A stretch of DNA of 21,955 nt, from positions 35,119-57,073 of the forward strand of contig CAUDNR010004303.1 of the NCBI GenBank assembly GCA_958430865.1, read 5' to 3'. Under the pieces are notes generated by a model, which saw only the letters and a list, made by a program, of their open reading frames with translations, ran no database searches and was not told where the DNA came from. Position 1 is the stretch's first letter, and each line of letters starts with the position of its first letter. The translations under genes and the position numbers were made by a program. The stretch is from Entrophospora sp. SA101 (Eukaryota; Glomeromycota; Glomeromycetes; Entrophosporales; Entrophosporaceae). Shown here one piece after another: positions 1 through 10,064 of the stretch.

Positions 1-80
1 CTTCTTCTTCTTCTTCTTCTTCTTCTTCTTCTTCTTCTTCTTCTTCTTCTTCTTCTTCTTCTTCTTCTTCTTCTTCTTCT
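1..80. repeat. (CTT)n / (TCT)n microsatellite, coding
   Basis: An uninterrupted CTT trinucleotide run fills the first 80 bases and continues off the window edge. In the reading frame of the downstream gene it reads as TCT codons, that is about 26 consecutive serines. It is therefore a coding microsatellite whose length is likely to vary between strains. Confidence 0.95.
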
Positions 81-377
81 GAATTGACATCATCAGATCA
101 TTTGATTTCACAATTAAGTCTAAATGATGCCAAAGAAATACTTTGTGAACACTTAAAAAACCAAGAAAAACAATTGTTTTCCAGTTTTAAAACAGTTGAA
201 TCGTGGAAAGATTATTTTGAGAAATATAAAGGAACAACTGAAAAAGAGGTTAAAGTACGAGACGAGGAGATTAAAAGAAGTCATCAAGAAATTGAATATC
301 TGAAGAAAATTATTGCTAGATTGGAAATAGAAAATAACAATCTGAAAAATTACAATGTAATTGGTAATTACAATTAA
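1..377 (+). CDS. 3' end of a poly-Ser, coiled-coil protein (unidentified)
   Basis: This is a partial gene whose 5' part lies outside the window. The frame enters at base 3 through the serine run, continues Glu-Leu-Thr-Ser-Ser, and ends at TAA 375-377. After the serine tract come about 100 residues that are highly charged. The last 50 are rich in Glu and Lys with heptad-like leucine/isoleucine spacing (EIEYLKKIIARLEIENNNLK), which suggests a C-terminal coiled coil. There is no ATG after the serine run, so the start must lie upstream. I do not recognise the family. A low-complexity linker followed by a short terminal coiled coil would suit a scaffold or oligomerising protein, but that is a guess. 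The frame and stop are seen directly; the partial status is inferred from the lack of a start. Confidence 0.7.
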   Translation, partial: SSSSSSSSSSSSSSSSSSSSSSSSSSELTSSDHLISQLSLNDAKEILCEHLKNQEKQLFSSFKTVESWKDYFEKYKGTTEKEVKVRDEEIKRSHQEIEYLKKIIARLEIENNNLKNYNVIGNYN

Positions 378-489
378 TTATAATGATAATGATGATCATG
401 GTAATGATAATATTAAAATTAAATTAAAATACGAAGCTGGAGATATTATTATATGATGTTAGTTGATTATAAAAAACCAAATTGCAATA

Positions 490-622
490 CACAGTGAATC
501 TCGATTTAGCGGACCTCGATTTAGCGGATAATAAACCTTAATAAAAACCTTCTCGATATATCGGATATCTCGGTTTAACGGATTTTTGGATAATTGCCCA
601 AACTAAATCGAGATTCACTGTG
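490..622. mobile_element. 133-bp MITE, pogo/Tc1-mariner-like
   Basis: The element begins CACAGTGAATCTCGATTTAG and ends with its exact reverse complement (603-622), giving perfect 20-bp terminal inverted repeats. Inside the left end the motif CTCGATTTAGCGGA occurs twice (499 and 514 onward), and a diverged form (CTCGGTTTAACGGA) lies near 570. Repeated CTCGxTTTAxCGGA subterminal motifs resemble those of pogo/Tigger-like DNA transposons. A TA precedes the left end and TT follows the right, so a TA target-site duplication is possible but degenerate. It encodes nothing and is too short to be autonomous. It sits 134 bp upstream of the lyase ATG. Confidence 0.8.
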
Positions 623-717
623 TTGCAAATTTTTATTGGATCCAAATATTTTGTATGAAATCCGACTGCGCCTCTCTATGAAAATAGAAATTATCTCCCA
701 CATTTGACCTTTTTTTT

Positions 718-727
718 TATATAAATT
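718..727 (+). promoter_or_regulatory. TATA-like box of the lyase gene
   Basis: TATATAAATT lies 28 bp before the ATG at 756, just after a T-rich stretch. Position and sequence fit a TATA box, but the DNA is so AT-rich that this is weak evidence. If it is used, the 5' UTR would be very short. The interval between the MITE and this box (623-717) shows no other clear element. Confidence 0.3.
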
Positions 728-755
728 ATTTAAGAATTAAATTAATCAAATAAAG

Positions 756-3030
756 ATGGAAAGTCGACAAACCATTACAAAAAATTCAAATTTCCAAATT
801 ATACAAATAATTCTTTCGTACCTCAATTCATCGAAATTAGTTCATATCAAAAACTTTATTTTCATTCTAGTAATATATAATTATGGAGATATTTTATTAA
901 GAAAACTTTTGATTCAAGGTCCTAGCCGTACTTTGTTTGATTTCTATCGAAAAATTACTGGTATTTTATTGAAAGCGGCAAAGAAAGCTCCGGGAGCTGG
1001 AAACAAAATACAAGCCGAACTTGATAAAACTATTAAAGAATTAGAAGAAAAAATTGCTCCTAAGAAACCGGGCGAACCCAGATATTTGTCATTACCAGAT
1101 ATTGGATTTGATTCAAAGAAATTAAAGCAAGAATTAAAAAGGTTTTTACATATAACATGCAAATAAAAAAATAAAAATATTCTTTTAAAAATAATGATGA
1201 TAATTATGATTGCTTGTTTAATAGGTATCAGGAAATGTCATCACATGTAAAATGGAAGGATGGGCGTGTGTCAGGAGCAATATATCATGGTGGACAAGAA
1301 TTGTCAAAATTGACATCTGAAGCATATTCAATGTTTTCTGTTAGCAACCAATTACACCCCGATGTATTTCCCGGAGTACGTAAAATGGATGCTGAAGTAG
1401 TCGCTATGGTATTAAACATGTATAATGCACCACCAGAAGCAGCTGGTACAACCACATCTGGAGGTACTGAAAGCATATTAATGGCATGTAAAGCTTATAG
1501 AGATTGGGCAAGAGAAGTAAAAGGAATTACAAGCCCTGAAATGTAAAAAAATCAAAAATTATTTAAATTATTTGTTTTTTTAAAACATATATTGATTAAT
1601 TTATTGACCCATTTTTAATATAATAGTGTTGTTCCGGATACAATTCATGCAGCTTTTGATAAAGCAGCTTCATATTTCAATATTAAACTTGTACACATAC
1701 CAATTGATCATATAACATGTAGAGTAGATACTAAAGCACTTGGTAGAGCAATCAATAAAAATACAATAATGGTAAGGCATTAATATTAACATTAGGATTA
1801 CTCTATTGGCCGACAAAGTTTATAATTAAATAATCGATCAATCAATCAATTAAATTGTAAAAAAGATTGCAGGATCAGCACCAAATTTTCCTCATGGAAT
1901 TATGGATGACATTCCTTCATTAGCGTCAATAGCAAAAAAATATGATATTGGAATGCATGTAGATTGTTGTTTAGGAAGTTTTCTGGTGCCATTTTTAGAA
2001 GAGGCAGGATTTCCAGCTCAACCTTTTGATTTTAGAATCGATGGAGTAACTTCGATTTCATGTGATACTCATAAGGTATTATCACTATTAATTTTTTTGA
2101 ATAGATAGATTCTTTCGCATTTAATTTTTTAAAAAAAGCAACCATGAAACTTAATTAAAAAACTATTTTTTTAAAAAAAAATTATATATATAAAATATTT
2201 ACAAAAAAAATAGTTTTTAATTTAATTTTTTTATATATTTATAGTATGGATTTGCACCAAAAGGTTCTTCAGTAATTATGTATCGATCAAAGAAACTTCG
2301 TAAATTTCAATATTTCTTTGCACCCGACTGGACGGGTGGGATTTATTGTTCGCCTTCAATTGCAGGTTCACGGTAAAATCTAATATTTCTAATATATTTA
2401 TATAATTATAATATCATTATAATCATAATTGTCATTTTTTTTTATAGTCCGGGAGCATTGATTGCGGGATGTTGGGCTACATTGATGAGTATAGGTAAAT
2501 ACGGTTATATCGATGCAACTAAAAAAATTGTAGGATGTGCTAAAAAAATTGAAGCTGGGTATGTGTTATATTTACATTAATATTTATTCTATGAAAACCA
2601 AATTTAGTCAATCAATTAATACATGCGTGATTAATGGACATGTATATACACATCATCATATATATGTAGTATACGTAAATCAAAAGATCTTTTCGTTTAT
2701 GGAAAACCACTTGTATCAGTTGTAGCATTTGGATCTAAGACATTGAACGTTTACGAGATTAATGATCAAATGTCAAAGAAAGGCTGGAATCTTAACGCAT
2801 TGCAAAATCCACCAGCAGTACATATCGCTTGTACGCTATTAACTGTACCTCACGCAGAACAATTTTTAAATGACCTTGAAGATTCAATCAACGAAATTAA
2901 ATCTACCACGAATAATAATAAAAAATTATCGGGAACTGCTGCCATTTATGGGATGGCTGCTAGTTTGCCCGATGGTTCAATTGTTAATGAGGTTGCTTGT
3001 GGTTTTTTGGATGCTTTGTATTCTGCTTAA
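756..3030 (+). CDS. DPL1: Sphingosine-1-phosphate lyase, 7 exons
   Basis: PLP-dependent lyase of the ER membrane that cleaves phosphorylated long-chain bases into ethanolamine phosphate and a fatty aldehyde, the exit step of sphingolipid catabolism. Exons read 756-1141, 1225-1542, 1627-1771, 1866-2075, 2245-2372, 2448-2558 and 2670-3030. All have GT-AG introns, and the phases sum to a 552-residue protein, close to human and yeast lyases. There is a hydrophobic segment near residues 33-50 (membrane anchor). Family landmarks follow: [56 protein letters not shown], and [15 protein letters not shown]. The last holds the Schiff-base lysine, residue 353, as the final codon of exon 4. The C-terminal part has [11 protein letters not shown] and GAIYGMA-type motifs. 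Exon 4 must start at 1866 rather than at the nearby AG ending at 1872, because only the former keeps frame and alignment ([15 protein letters not shown]). The gene appears intact. Identification rests on clear similarity along the whole length. Confidence 0.95.
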
Positions 3031-3452
3031 AGAGGAAGAAAAAAAATCATGTGTATTTAATGATAAAAGTAATAATAATTAATAATTATTAAAGTTTTTG
3101 TTATTTTATTTTTTCAATTTTTTTTTTTTTTTTATTTAAAATAACTTAAAAAAATAAAACATATTAATATATAAAAAAAAAATCGAAGTTATTTAAAAGA
3201 GAAAATTCATAAAAAAATAATTTACATGAATTTTAAATTTTTAAAATCAATATTTTTTTATTTTAATTTTCACCAAATATCATAAAAAAATAATAATAAA
3301 ATTTTTATTTTATTTTCCTTTTATAATATCATAAGAACTTTATTTATAATTGTCATGATCATAATTATCACCATTATTCTAATTGACTAATTCCTAGTAA
3401 TAAACGTCAAAGCTAAATAAAATTCACTTAATTGGCTTAAAAAATTGGTTTA
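3031..3452. other. Convergent intergenic region, AT-rich 3' flanks
   Basis: This space separates two convergent genes (lyase on + and CYC8 on -). It is almost pure A/T, with a poly-T run at about 3119-3133, several AATAAA-like hexamers (for example near 3154 and 3295) and no open frame. It probably contains both polyadenylation sites. Nothing else is visible. Confidence 0.6.
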
Positions 3453-6400
3453 TTAGTCATGCGGTGACATAATACTATTAAGAGAATGCTGATTACTATT
3501 AGTAGAAGTATTGCTGGGTGGAGGTGGGGGAGAATTAGCCCTATTTGATTCATTAACATGGTGATGATGTTGTTGCGATGATGGAGACACTAATGGAGGA
3601 GGGGATGAACGTTGTGTAGGCGGAGGTGGTAATTGTGAAAGTGATGAAGGTGGGGGTGGAGAACTAGATACTCTTAAATCACCACTACCACTACGATGAT
3701 GATGATGATTATGATGATGATTAAGATGATGGTTTGTATTATTATTATTATTGTTATTATTATTATTATTGTTGTTGTTGTTGTTGTTATTATTATTACT
3801 ACTAGAAGAAGAGCTTTGTTGTGATGGTTGAGTTGGTGAAGGGCTTGGTGAATTTGATCTGTTTGGTTCACGTATGTGAGGAGACGAAGATCCCATTGAA
3901 GAAGTAGTATTGGAAGCAGTAGTAGGAGGTGGCAAATTTTGTTGTTGTTGTTGAGATTGTGGGGGATGTGGAGGCGGAGATATAGATATGGCAGAGTCAC
4001 GAATATGATGATGATGCTGATGATGCTGCTGATGATGCGATGAAGATGATGGAGACACCAATGAGGGAGATGATGGTCTTTGTATTGGAGGCGGCAATTG
4101 TGTTGGTGGTGGAGAATTAGATCTTGTTGAGTCACGAATATGAGTTGATATTGGAGGTATTAACGGAGTGGGTTGAGTTGGTGTTGGTGAAAGGGCTAAA
4201 GGTGGTGGTGTATTAGATCTTGTTGAATCATGAATATGATGATGGTGATGATGATTCGATGAAGGTTGTTGTGGTGTTAGTGGATTGGTATTATTAGAAT
4301 TAGTAACATTGTTGGAAGAATTAGTATTCAAAGTAAGTTGTGTTGAAGGTGGAGATAATGCATAATGACTGGTTGGACTTCTTCTGCTGCTACTGTTGTT
4401 ATTATTATTGTTGTTGTTGCTGTTGTTGTTGTTGTTATTAAGGTTACTGGCATTCATCGGTGGCAATTTACGAGACATATCACGTTGGCTAGGACCAACA
4501 TCATGTAAAGACATAGGATGTTGTGAGATATTATTGTTATTATTGGAAGACGAAGAAGGTGGCGGTGGTGGCGGTGGTTGTTGTCTATTTCCATAACTCG
4601 ACATTAAAGTTGAAGATGAGGAGCTAGAACCTAATAATGGTCCGGGATTATTTCCAAACATTGAATTAGGATTTGTTTGTTGTTGAAAAGCCTGAGGGTT
4701 TATATCCTGAGGAATCGGCGCAGTTGTTTGGCCACCTTGAGTTTGTTGATTTCTAAGCATCTGCAATCTTTGTTTTATATGAGGGTTTGCTGGATCTAAT
4801 TCAGCAGCTCGCTGATATGCATCCAACGCATCATTTACTTGATTGTTGCACGATTCGTATAATGTGCCAAGATCGTACCATACTTCACTAATGTATGGAT
4901 TTAAACGAATTGCTCGACTATAAGCATCCAACGCGTCACGATACTTTAAAAAAAAATTCATTCGTAAATTAAAGATCCAAGAAAATTTATCAAATTTAAT
5001 AAATAATAAATATTTATACTTACTTGATTTATTTGATAGTATAAAACACCAATAGAACACCAAAATGTTGGATTTCTTCCATCACGAAAACTAAATATAT
5101 AATCAATTTTAAATATATTTAATGATAGTAGTAGTAGTAGTAGTAGTGATGATGATGATGATGATGATGAATACTTACACTGCTTGTTGGTAAGCCTCGT
5201 ACGCTCTGCCGTATTTTTGTTGAGCCATGTAGCAACGTCCAAGGAAATACCAAGCTTGTGCATCATTGCCATCTACAATTAAAAATAAACAATTACTAAT
5301 CAATCAATGCCAAATTTTCCAGGTCTATCTTATTTTGACTTAAATGTGATAAATAACCTGACTCTAAAGATCTAGTTAAATAAGAGATTGCCACATCTTG
5401 GTTCCTGAAAGGACTTTGTTGATGATATAGCCAACCAAGTTGTTGTAATACTTTTGCGTGGGTAGGATTATCTATTAGAACGCGTTCGTAAGCTTCTTTG
5501 GCAGTGGTAAACTTTTTTTTAATTTAAAGATTTTGTTTGATTAATAATATATCTAATATATGTGCATGTATATATGTATACAATATTAGATATAGCTATG
5601 ATTGCTTGCGTGCCAAGGACTCACGTTTTTTTGTTGTTCATACACATGTCCGATTTGAAACCAAATATCAACTTCTGTCAAAGGTCTTGGCGGATTATTT
5701 AAAATATATTTGAAACACTATAAAAGCGGTGCAATGAACATCAATTCACGTGCTCAATAAATAAGTAAAAAAGCTCTTATAAATAAACAATATTTTACTT
5801 CTAAACTTTGTTCGTATTTTAGTTGTTGTTTATAAATGATCCCCAATCTAAAATAGATTTCGTTTGCTTTTTCAAATTTAGAATCCATTCTTATAACTTG
5901 AGAAAAAGCTTCTTCGGCGTGATCAAGTGAGCCATAACGGTCATAAAGTATTCCTATCCCATACCAGAGTTTAGGTTCCTAATTATACAAATAGCAAAAT
6001 ATGATTAATATTTTTGTTATTATCATGCAAAATAGAAAGGTTGTTAAATCAAAGGTTGAAAAGATTATAATTAAGATAACCTTAGGATTGGGTAAATGAT
6101 ACAATGCTTGTTGGTATGCACCGTATGCCTTTTGTAACTCATCCATCATCAAATAGCAGTGACCTTTATATTATAACATGTAATATTATATGATCGTGCC
6201 ACATGTTTGTACAACATATGTATTTAATATAATAAAAAATACCTAAAGATCCCCAAATATCACCATTCCTTGCATCAATATTTAAAATTCTTTGAAAATA
6301 CTCAATAGCCTTTTAACCAATAAATGTAAATTATTTAATTAATAAATAGATTTATAAAATATGAATACTTATATTTGATGCATATCTCTTTAATGTATAA

Positions 6401-6746
6401 ATATTATACATGTAATATAAATTCATTTTACCCTTGGAAACTGTTCTCTTCCCCGACAAAGTGAGGCAATACCCTGTAAAGCAGTAATAGAATAAGCATT
6501 ATGTCGCAAGGCTGATTCATACGCACTCATTGCTCTATCATATTCTTGCAACAATTCGGCAGCAGCACCTAAAGAAAAATTTAGACCCTATTTATTTATC
6601 ACTTTAAACAAAAAAAAGCCATAATAATGATACGTTTCAAACGCTTTTTTAAAGTGTGGTTTATTATATTTACCCATCGCAAGCCATGCTGATTCATTTA
6701 ATTGATTTAACTTTTGAATACAAGGCAATGAATTGTTGTTAGACAT
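3453..6746 (-). CDS. CYC8: CYC8/SSN6-type TPR general transcriptional corepressor, 10 exons
   Basis: Nuclear corepressor subunit that, with TUP1, is recruited by DNA-binding repressors. Minus-strand exons are 6746-6674, 6568-6432, 6309-6243, 6163-6081, 5978-5799, 5717-5625, 5511-5358, 5272-5179, 5090-5024 and 4943-3453. All introns are GT-AG and the phases sum to 812 residues (yeast Cyc8 is 966). Residues about 15-379 form tandem TPRs with diagnostic Cyc8 stretches: HCYLMMDELQKAYGAYQQAL, EPKLWYGIGILYDRYGSLDH, SLECFKYILNNPPRPL, NPTFWCSIGVLYYQI and RLNPYISEVWYDLGTLYE. Residues 380-812, all in the last exon, are low-complexity: Pro/Ser-rich with Asn and His runs and at least five copies of a motif like H-I-R-D-S-x-R-S-N-S-P-P-P. 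The start ATG at 6746 gives a short leader before the first TPR, as in other Cyc8 proteins. It appears intact. The TPR half is certain; the tail is unconstrained sequence typical of the family. Confidence 0.95.
3735..3800 (-). repeat. Poly-Asn coding trinucleotide tract
   Basis: A mixed TTA/TTG run on the plus strand reads as about 20 AAT/AAC asparagine codons in the CYC8 tail. A second, shorter asparagine run lies at about 4395-4440. Histidine runs (ATG/GTG repeats on +) lie near 3700-3730 and 4010-4040. The mixed codons suggest tracts older than a pure slipped microsatellite. Confidence 0.85.
5125..5170. repeat. Compound (TAG)n(TGA)n microsatellite inside a CYC8 intron
   Basis: About seven TAG units run directly into about eight GAT/TGA units. 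The tract lies wholly inside the intron between CYC8 exons 8 and 9 (5178-5091). Read on the sense strand it gives CTA/ATC units a few bases inside the 5' splice site. Confidence 0.85.
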
Positions 6747-7420
6747 TTATAAATACTCGAGATCTTTTGCAAAATTAATATGTTTTATTTATATTGTTTT
6801 GAAAATATTTGATATAAAGCAACTATCGATTGCGGTTAATGATAACGGTTATTGACCGGCAGCAGCTATTAACACTAAAGAAACTGACAAAAAGATTTAT
6901 TAACGACAAGAAAAAAAAATATATTATGTACAAGAGAAAGGGTGTGTATATGTATAAAATGAATAAAGGGGTAATATGTAAAAAAAAAATTTTTTGAAAT
7001 TTTATTTAAAAATTTGGGAAATTTTACCAGTAACAATTGATTGCTACAAAGTTTGCTTATCAAAAAAGTTCATGCGTGCGTCACCCACCACCGCTAGTTT
7101 ATTTTCAAAAAAAGATAAAAAAAAACGAAGATGATGGTGATTTAAGAAATTTTTATTCCAAGTTATCACACAAAAAATCCAATTTTATTGGATTATGCAA
7201 AAGAACGATTTTGATACTAATACTATCATCATCATGAAGCAATAAAAAAAATAGAAATTTCAGGGGCCAAAATTGCTAGACATTATTATTATTGGGGTTT
7301 ACTACCATATTTCGACTAAATCAATAATAATAATTAATAATAACTTTTTCAAGTCGATTATCTTTTCTTGATTTCATTAATAATGAAGCAATAACATGAT
7401 ACATGATGGTAAACCGAGTC
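6747..7420. other. CYC8 upstream region and AT-rich spacer
   Basis: Immediately upstream of the CYC8 ATG (reading on -) is an AATATAAATAAAAC stretch near 6780-6800 that could serve as a TATA-like element. The rest holds poly-A/T runs. A frame open on + from about 7037 to 7237 begins only at a TTG and resembles nothing I know. No RNA gene or transposon end was recognised. Confidence 0.4.
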
Positions 7421-7429
7421 AAAATAAAA

Positions 7430-8090
7430 TCTTTAGCCTTGGATGAATCTAAATTGGTTATCCTATTCCCGAGGAGTTAATTGATGATTAATACTAAGAT
7501 CTAAGTTAGTTATCAATGGTCAGCCTTCTACATCAAGCGAATCTAAATGTGAACAATCAATCTTTTGCTTTAATTTTGCAATGAATAAATATAATTTGAG
7601 CCTCCAGCTACTTAAACTCATGACAGCAGGAAAATTGCAAGATCCCCAACTCTGGCGCAAAAATTTTTCAATAGGAGTAAAGGAGGCAGTCAAAACATCT
7701 AATATTGGACATTAGCCAAGATTTAGAAAGTTTATTTCAGTATAATTAAACTGCAAGGATTTTTAACTCGGGATAATTTGTTACATCAAGACTTAAACAC
7801 AATCTTACAATTTAGGAAAACTATTTCAACCTGGTCAATACTGACAAAGTTATTACCTCGAATATTCAAGACTTCTCGCAAATCAAGATGCTCTTCAAGA
7901 TTTTTCTGAACGAAATTCAATTTGGTAATATTTGCGCTTTTTTTTTCATAGGCATATTCCTATTGACTAAGCAAATCGTTCAGTAGCATCTTTTTTCTCT
8001 TTGATATTACCTGTGTTATTTTGGTCACTATCATTTTTAGATGGTGGTTGAGACGGTTTGTTATATTCTTCAAAATATCAAACATTTTTT
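7430..8090 (-). pseudogene. Decayed leucine-rich-repeat protein relic
   Basis: Reading the minus strand, short coding pieces appear in changing frames. At 8072-7980 is a hydrophilic piece (EYNKPSQPPSKNDSDQNN...) ending in a stop. At 7932-7785 is NITKLNFVQKNLEEHLDLRE followed by VLNIRGNNFVSIDQVE and a stop. Near 7785-7745 (next frame) is VTNYPELKILAV. At about 7690-7525 is an open piece ending DCSHLDSLDVEG. Near 7510-7490 is LITNLDLS. The pattern ITKLx(8)L..xLDLxx(5)LNIRGNN matches the cap and first repeats of LRR proteins common in Rhizophagus. At least four frameshifts or stops break it. I see no intact start. A fragment near 8275-8215 (NAALKYEDTAFKIFE) may belong to the same relic. Confidence 0.55.
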
Positions 8091-8423
8091 AACCTTGAAG
8101 TAGCAGTGAAAACTATTCATTACCATTTAAAACATATTGGCAAGGTTAACGGGACTGTTGGACGAACCAGATTCTTATAATGTAGAAATAAAAATAAAGG
8201 CGAGAAATTTTTAAAGCTCATTCAAATATTTTAAAAGCAGTGTCCTCATATTTTAATGCAGCGTTATCAATAATTGGACTAAGAAAGATCTAAGAATAAT
8301 AACAATGATGATGGAGTTCTTTTGTCGTAAGCGATTAACTTTTTTCATTGTTGAATAATTTGATTATTGTTTTATTATTCATCTACCCGAAAAACAAATA
8401 ATTTTCTTTATTTTTATATAAGG

Positions 8424-8456
<33 letters not shown>
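8424..8456. repeat. Compound (TA)n(TG)n microsatellite
   Basis: About seven TA units (8424-8438) pass directly into nine TG units (8439-8456), a Z-DNA-prone dinucleotide tract. It sits immediately before the first coding-like piece of the decayed plus-strand gene at 8460, close enough to lie in its leader. The 170 bases before it show no gene. Confidence 0.9.
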
Positions 8457-8459
8457 ACA

Positions 8460-9360
8460 ATGGGGTTATTAATAGAAAATCTAAATGCAAATGAAATTTT
8501 GATGAATGGATTGATGACTTGCAAGAATAGTATATTACAGATGAAGGATGAATCAAGAAAATTTTCATCAAATAATCGTTTATCATTTAGTATTCTTTAT
8601 GATTATTCTAAGGGAATGATTTATGGAAAGCGGAGAATTAATTACAAATTCTCTTGTTGTTAATAATATTGAAAAAGATGACGAGTAAGAAAAAAAAAAG
8701 AGAAAATTGTATTAATTGAAAAATCATTACTTTTATATTCATACCATATTAAAGAAAAGATGATTGGAATTAAAAAGAAATTGATGTGTGGAGTTATGTT
8801 ATCAACGGGGGAATAGAACAAATCAAAGAAAAAGAAAATAATAATAAGATTCTATTTGAAAATTTCAACCATATAAAGAATTACTTGATAAAGAAACTAT
8901 GAAAAGCTTCTTCAATATCATCTTGATGATGAATGGCAACAAAAAATTTATCATTGTCATTTCCTCAACAACAACAAAATGGTCAAAGAAAACTCATTAA
9001 GTTTTAGATTGATGAAATATAAAAACATATCATATAAATTTGAATTGATGGCTTATGGAAACCATGAGTTTTCGAAGAAACATGTCATAATGATTTATTT
9101 TTAAAGAAATTAAGGAAACACTTGAGTTGGTTAGAGGTTATAATCCTGCTTGTTGGAATTTAAAGGAAAAATCGCCATACGATTATTATTGGATTGAAAC
9201 AAATAAAGTTTTATTTTTAAAAGCGTAAGTAATAAATAATAATATCATTAATAATAAAACCGATCAATGATAATTTAAGTATCCTCAAAGAGCAGTACGT
9301 CATAATAGTGAAAAGTTTCATGATGTCTTCTGTCACTATTTTCATTTTATCAAAAAGATT
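8460..9360 (+). pseudogene. Frameshifted multi-exon gene of unrecognised family
   Basis: Successive plus-strand pieces read like one protein in changing frames. 8460 starts MGLLIENLNANEILMNGLM and stays open to about 8620. After a frame change it continues to a GTAAG donor near 8686. After an AAAG acceptor near 8755 it goes on with KEIDVWSYVINGGIEQIKEK, which contains one internal stop. 8895-9104 is an open piece of about 70 codons (NYEKLLQYHLDDEWQQKIYH...). 9098-9223 (another frame) reads EIKETLELVRGYNPACWNLK, then SPYDYYWIETNKVLFLKA. A GTAAGT donor there and an AG near 9280 join it to YPQRAVRHNSEKFHD. Splice signals at plausible places support a former gene; two or three frame changes say it is broken. 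I do not recognise the family and assign no function. Confidence 0.45.
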
Positions 9361-9489
9361 TAAACATTGATGATGAAGAATGATTGATGAAATCTATAAA
9401 TTATATCTAAAAAGATATAGTACTTTATTAAATTTATAAAATAAATAAATATGATATAATAAATAAACGTTGAATAAAGATGATGAATA

Positions 9490-9853
9490 AATAATGAGTA
9501 ATAAATGATAAGTCTCACTACCACCATCAACATCGCCCTCAAATATATAAGTAAAGGCTTTTTGAGGACAAATAAAAACCCAATGCTTTCTTTATAGTAC
9601 ATAGGTTGAGAAATATCTTTAATACTAATTCCTACGCTACCAGTGCAAACCCAATTTCCATTATTCTTAAAGCACAGCATGTTATATTAATAGTTGATAT
9701 TTGCAAACTGCTTTTACATTCACATTTACTGGTAACACGCGTGAATCATTACTATAACAAAACTTGAAGCCTCTAAGCCAGGCAAAATATCTACTGCAAG
9801 ATTAGCCGGTGTAGTATCTCCTACAATTCCTCCACGCCAATTGTGACACAAAA
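9490..9853 (-). pseudogene. Broken coding stretch, family unknown
   Basis: On the minus strand, 9840-9735 reads NWRGGIVGDTTPANLAVDIL then PGLEASSFVIV. After stops, 9680-9560 reads MLCFKNNGNWVCTGSVGISI then KDISQPMYYKESIGFLFV. After one more frame change, about 9565-9500 reads PQKAFTYIFEGDVDGGSETY. The glycine/aromatic-rich composition looks protein-like, and the frames break at single points. An open frame (9860-10129, no ATG at its 5' end) lies just upstream on the same strand and could be an earlier part. I cannot name the family. It may be one gene or two unrelated relics. Confidence 0.3.
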
Positions 9854-10064
9854 CTTATATTACCAACGTTGTTGCAAAACACGTAAAAGCACATTTATCG
9901 CAACAAAATAACTGTTTGTCGGGTATAGTGTTAGTAATTTAACCACAGTGTTATAAAAACCTACCATCCTAACATAAACATGTACTAAAATCCGGACCTC
10001 CTTGCACTGAGAAGGAATAAAGCGAAATAAAAAGGAATAAAACCAAAACTTTCTTTTTTGTATA

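Noticed and set aside
3674..4135. 153-codon minus-strand frame full of Ile/Leu/His inside CYC8
   Set aside because: It is the other-frame reading of the CYC8 low-complexity tail; trinucleotide repeats stay open in several frames.
4396..4596. Plus-strand frame starting with a poly-Leu run
   Set aside because: Antisense of the Asn/Ser-rich CYC8 coding repeat; no independent support.
4958..5272. 104-codon minus-strand frame starting MAMMHKLGIS
   Set aside because: Begins inside CYC8 exon 8 in the wrong frame and reads through an intron microsatellite.
8367..8663. Treating 8367-8663 as one 98-aa protein
   Set aside because: The first 30 codons translate the TA/TG microsatellite (YIYIYVCVCVC) and start at an ATG in AT-rich leader; the protein-like part begins at the ATG at 8460.
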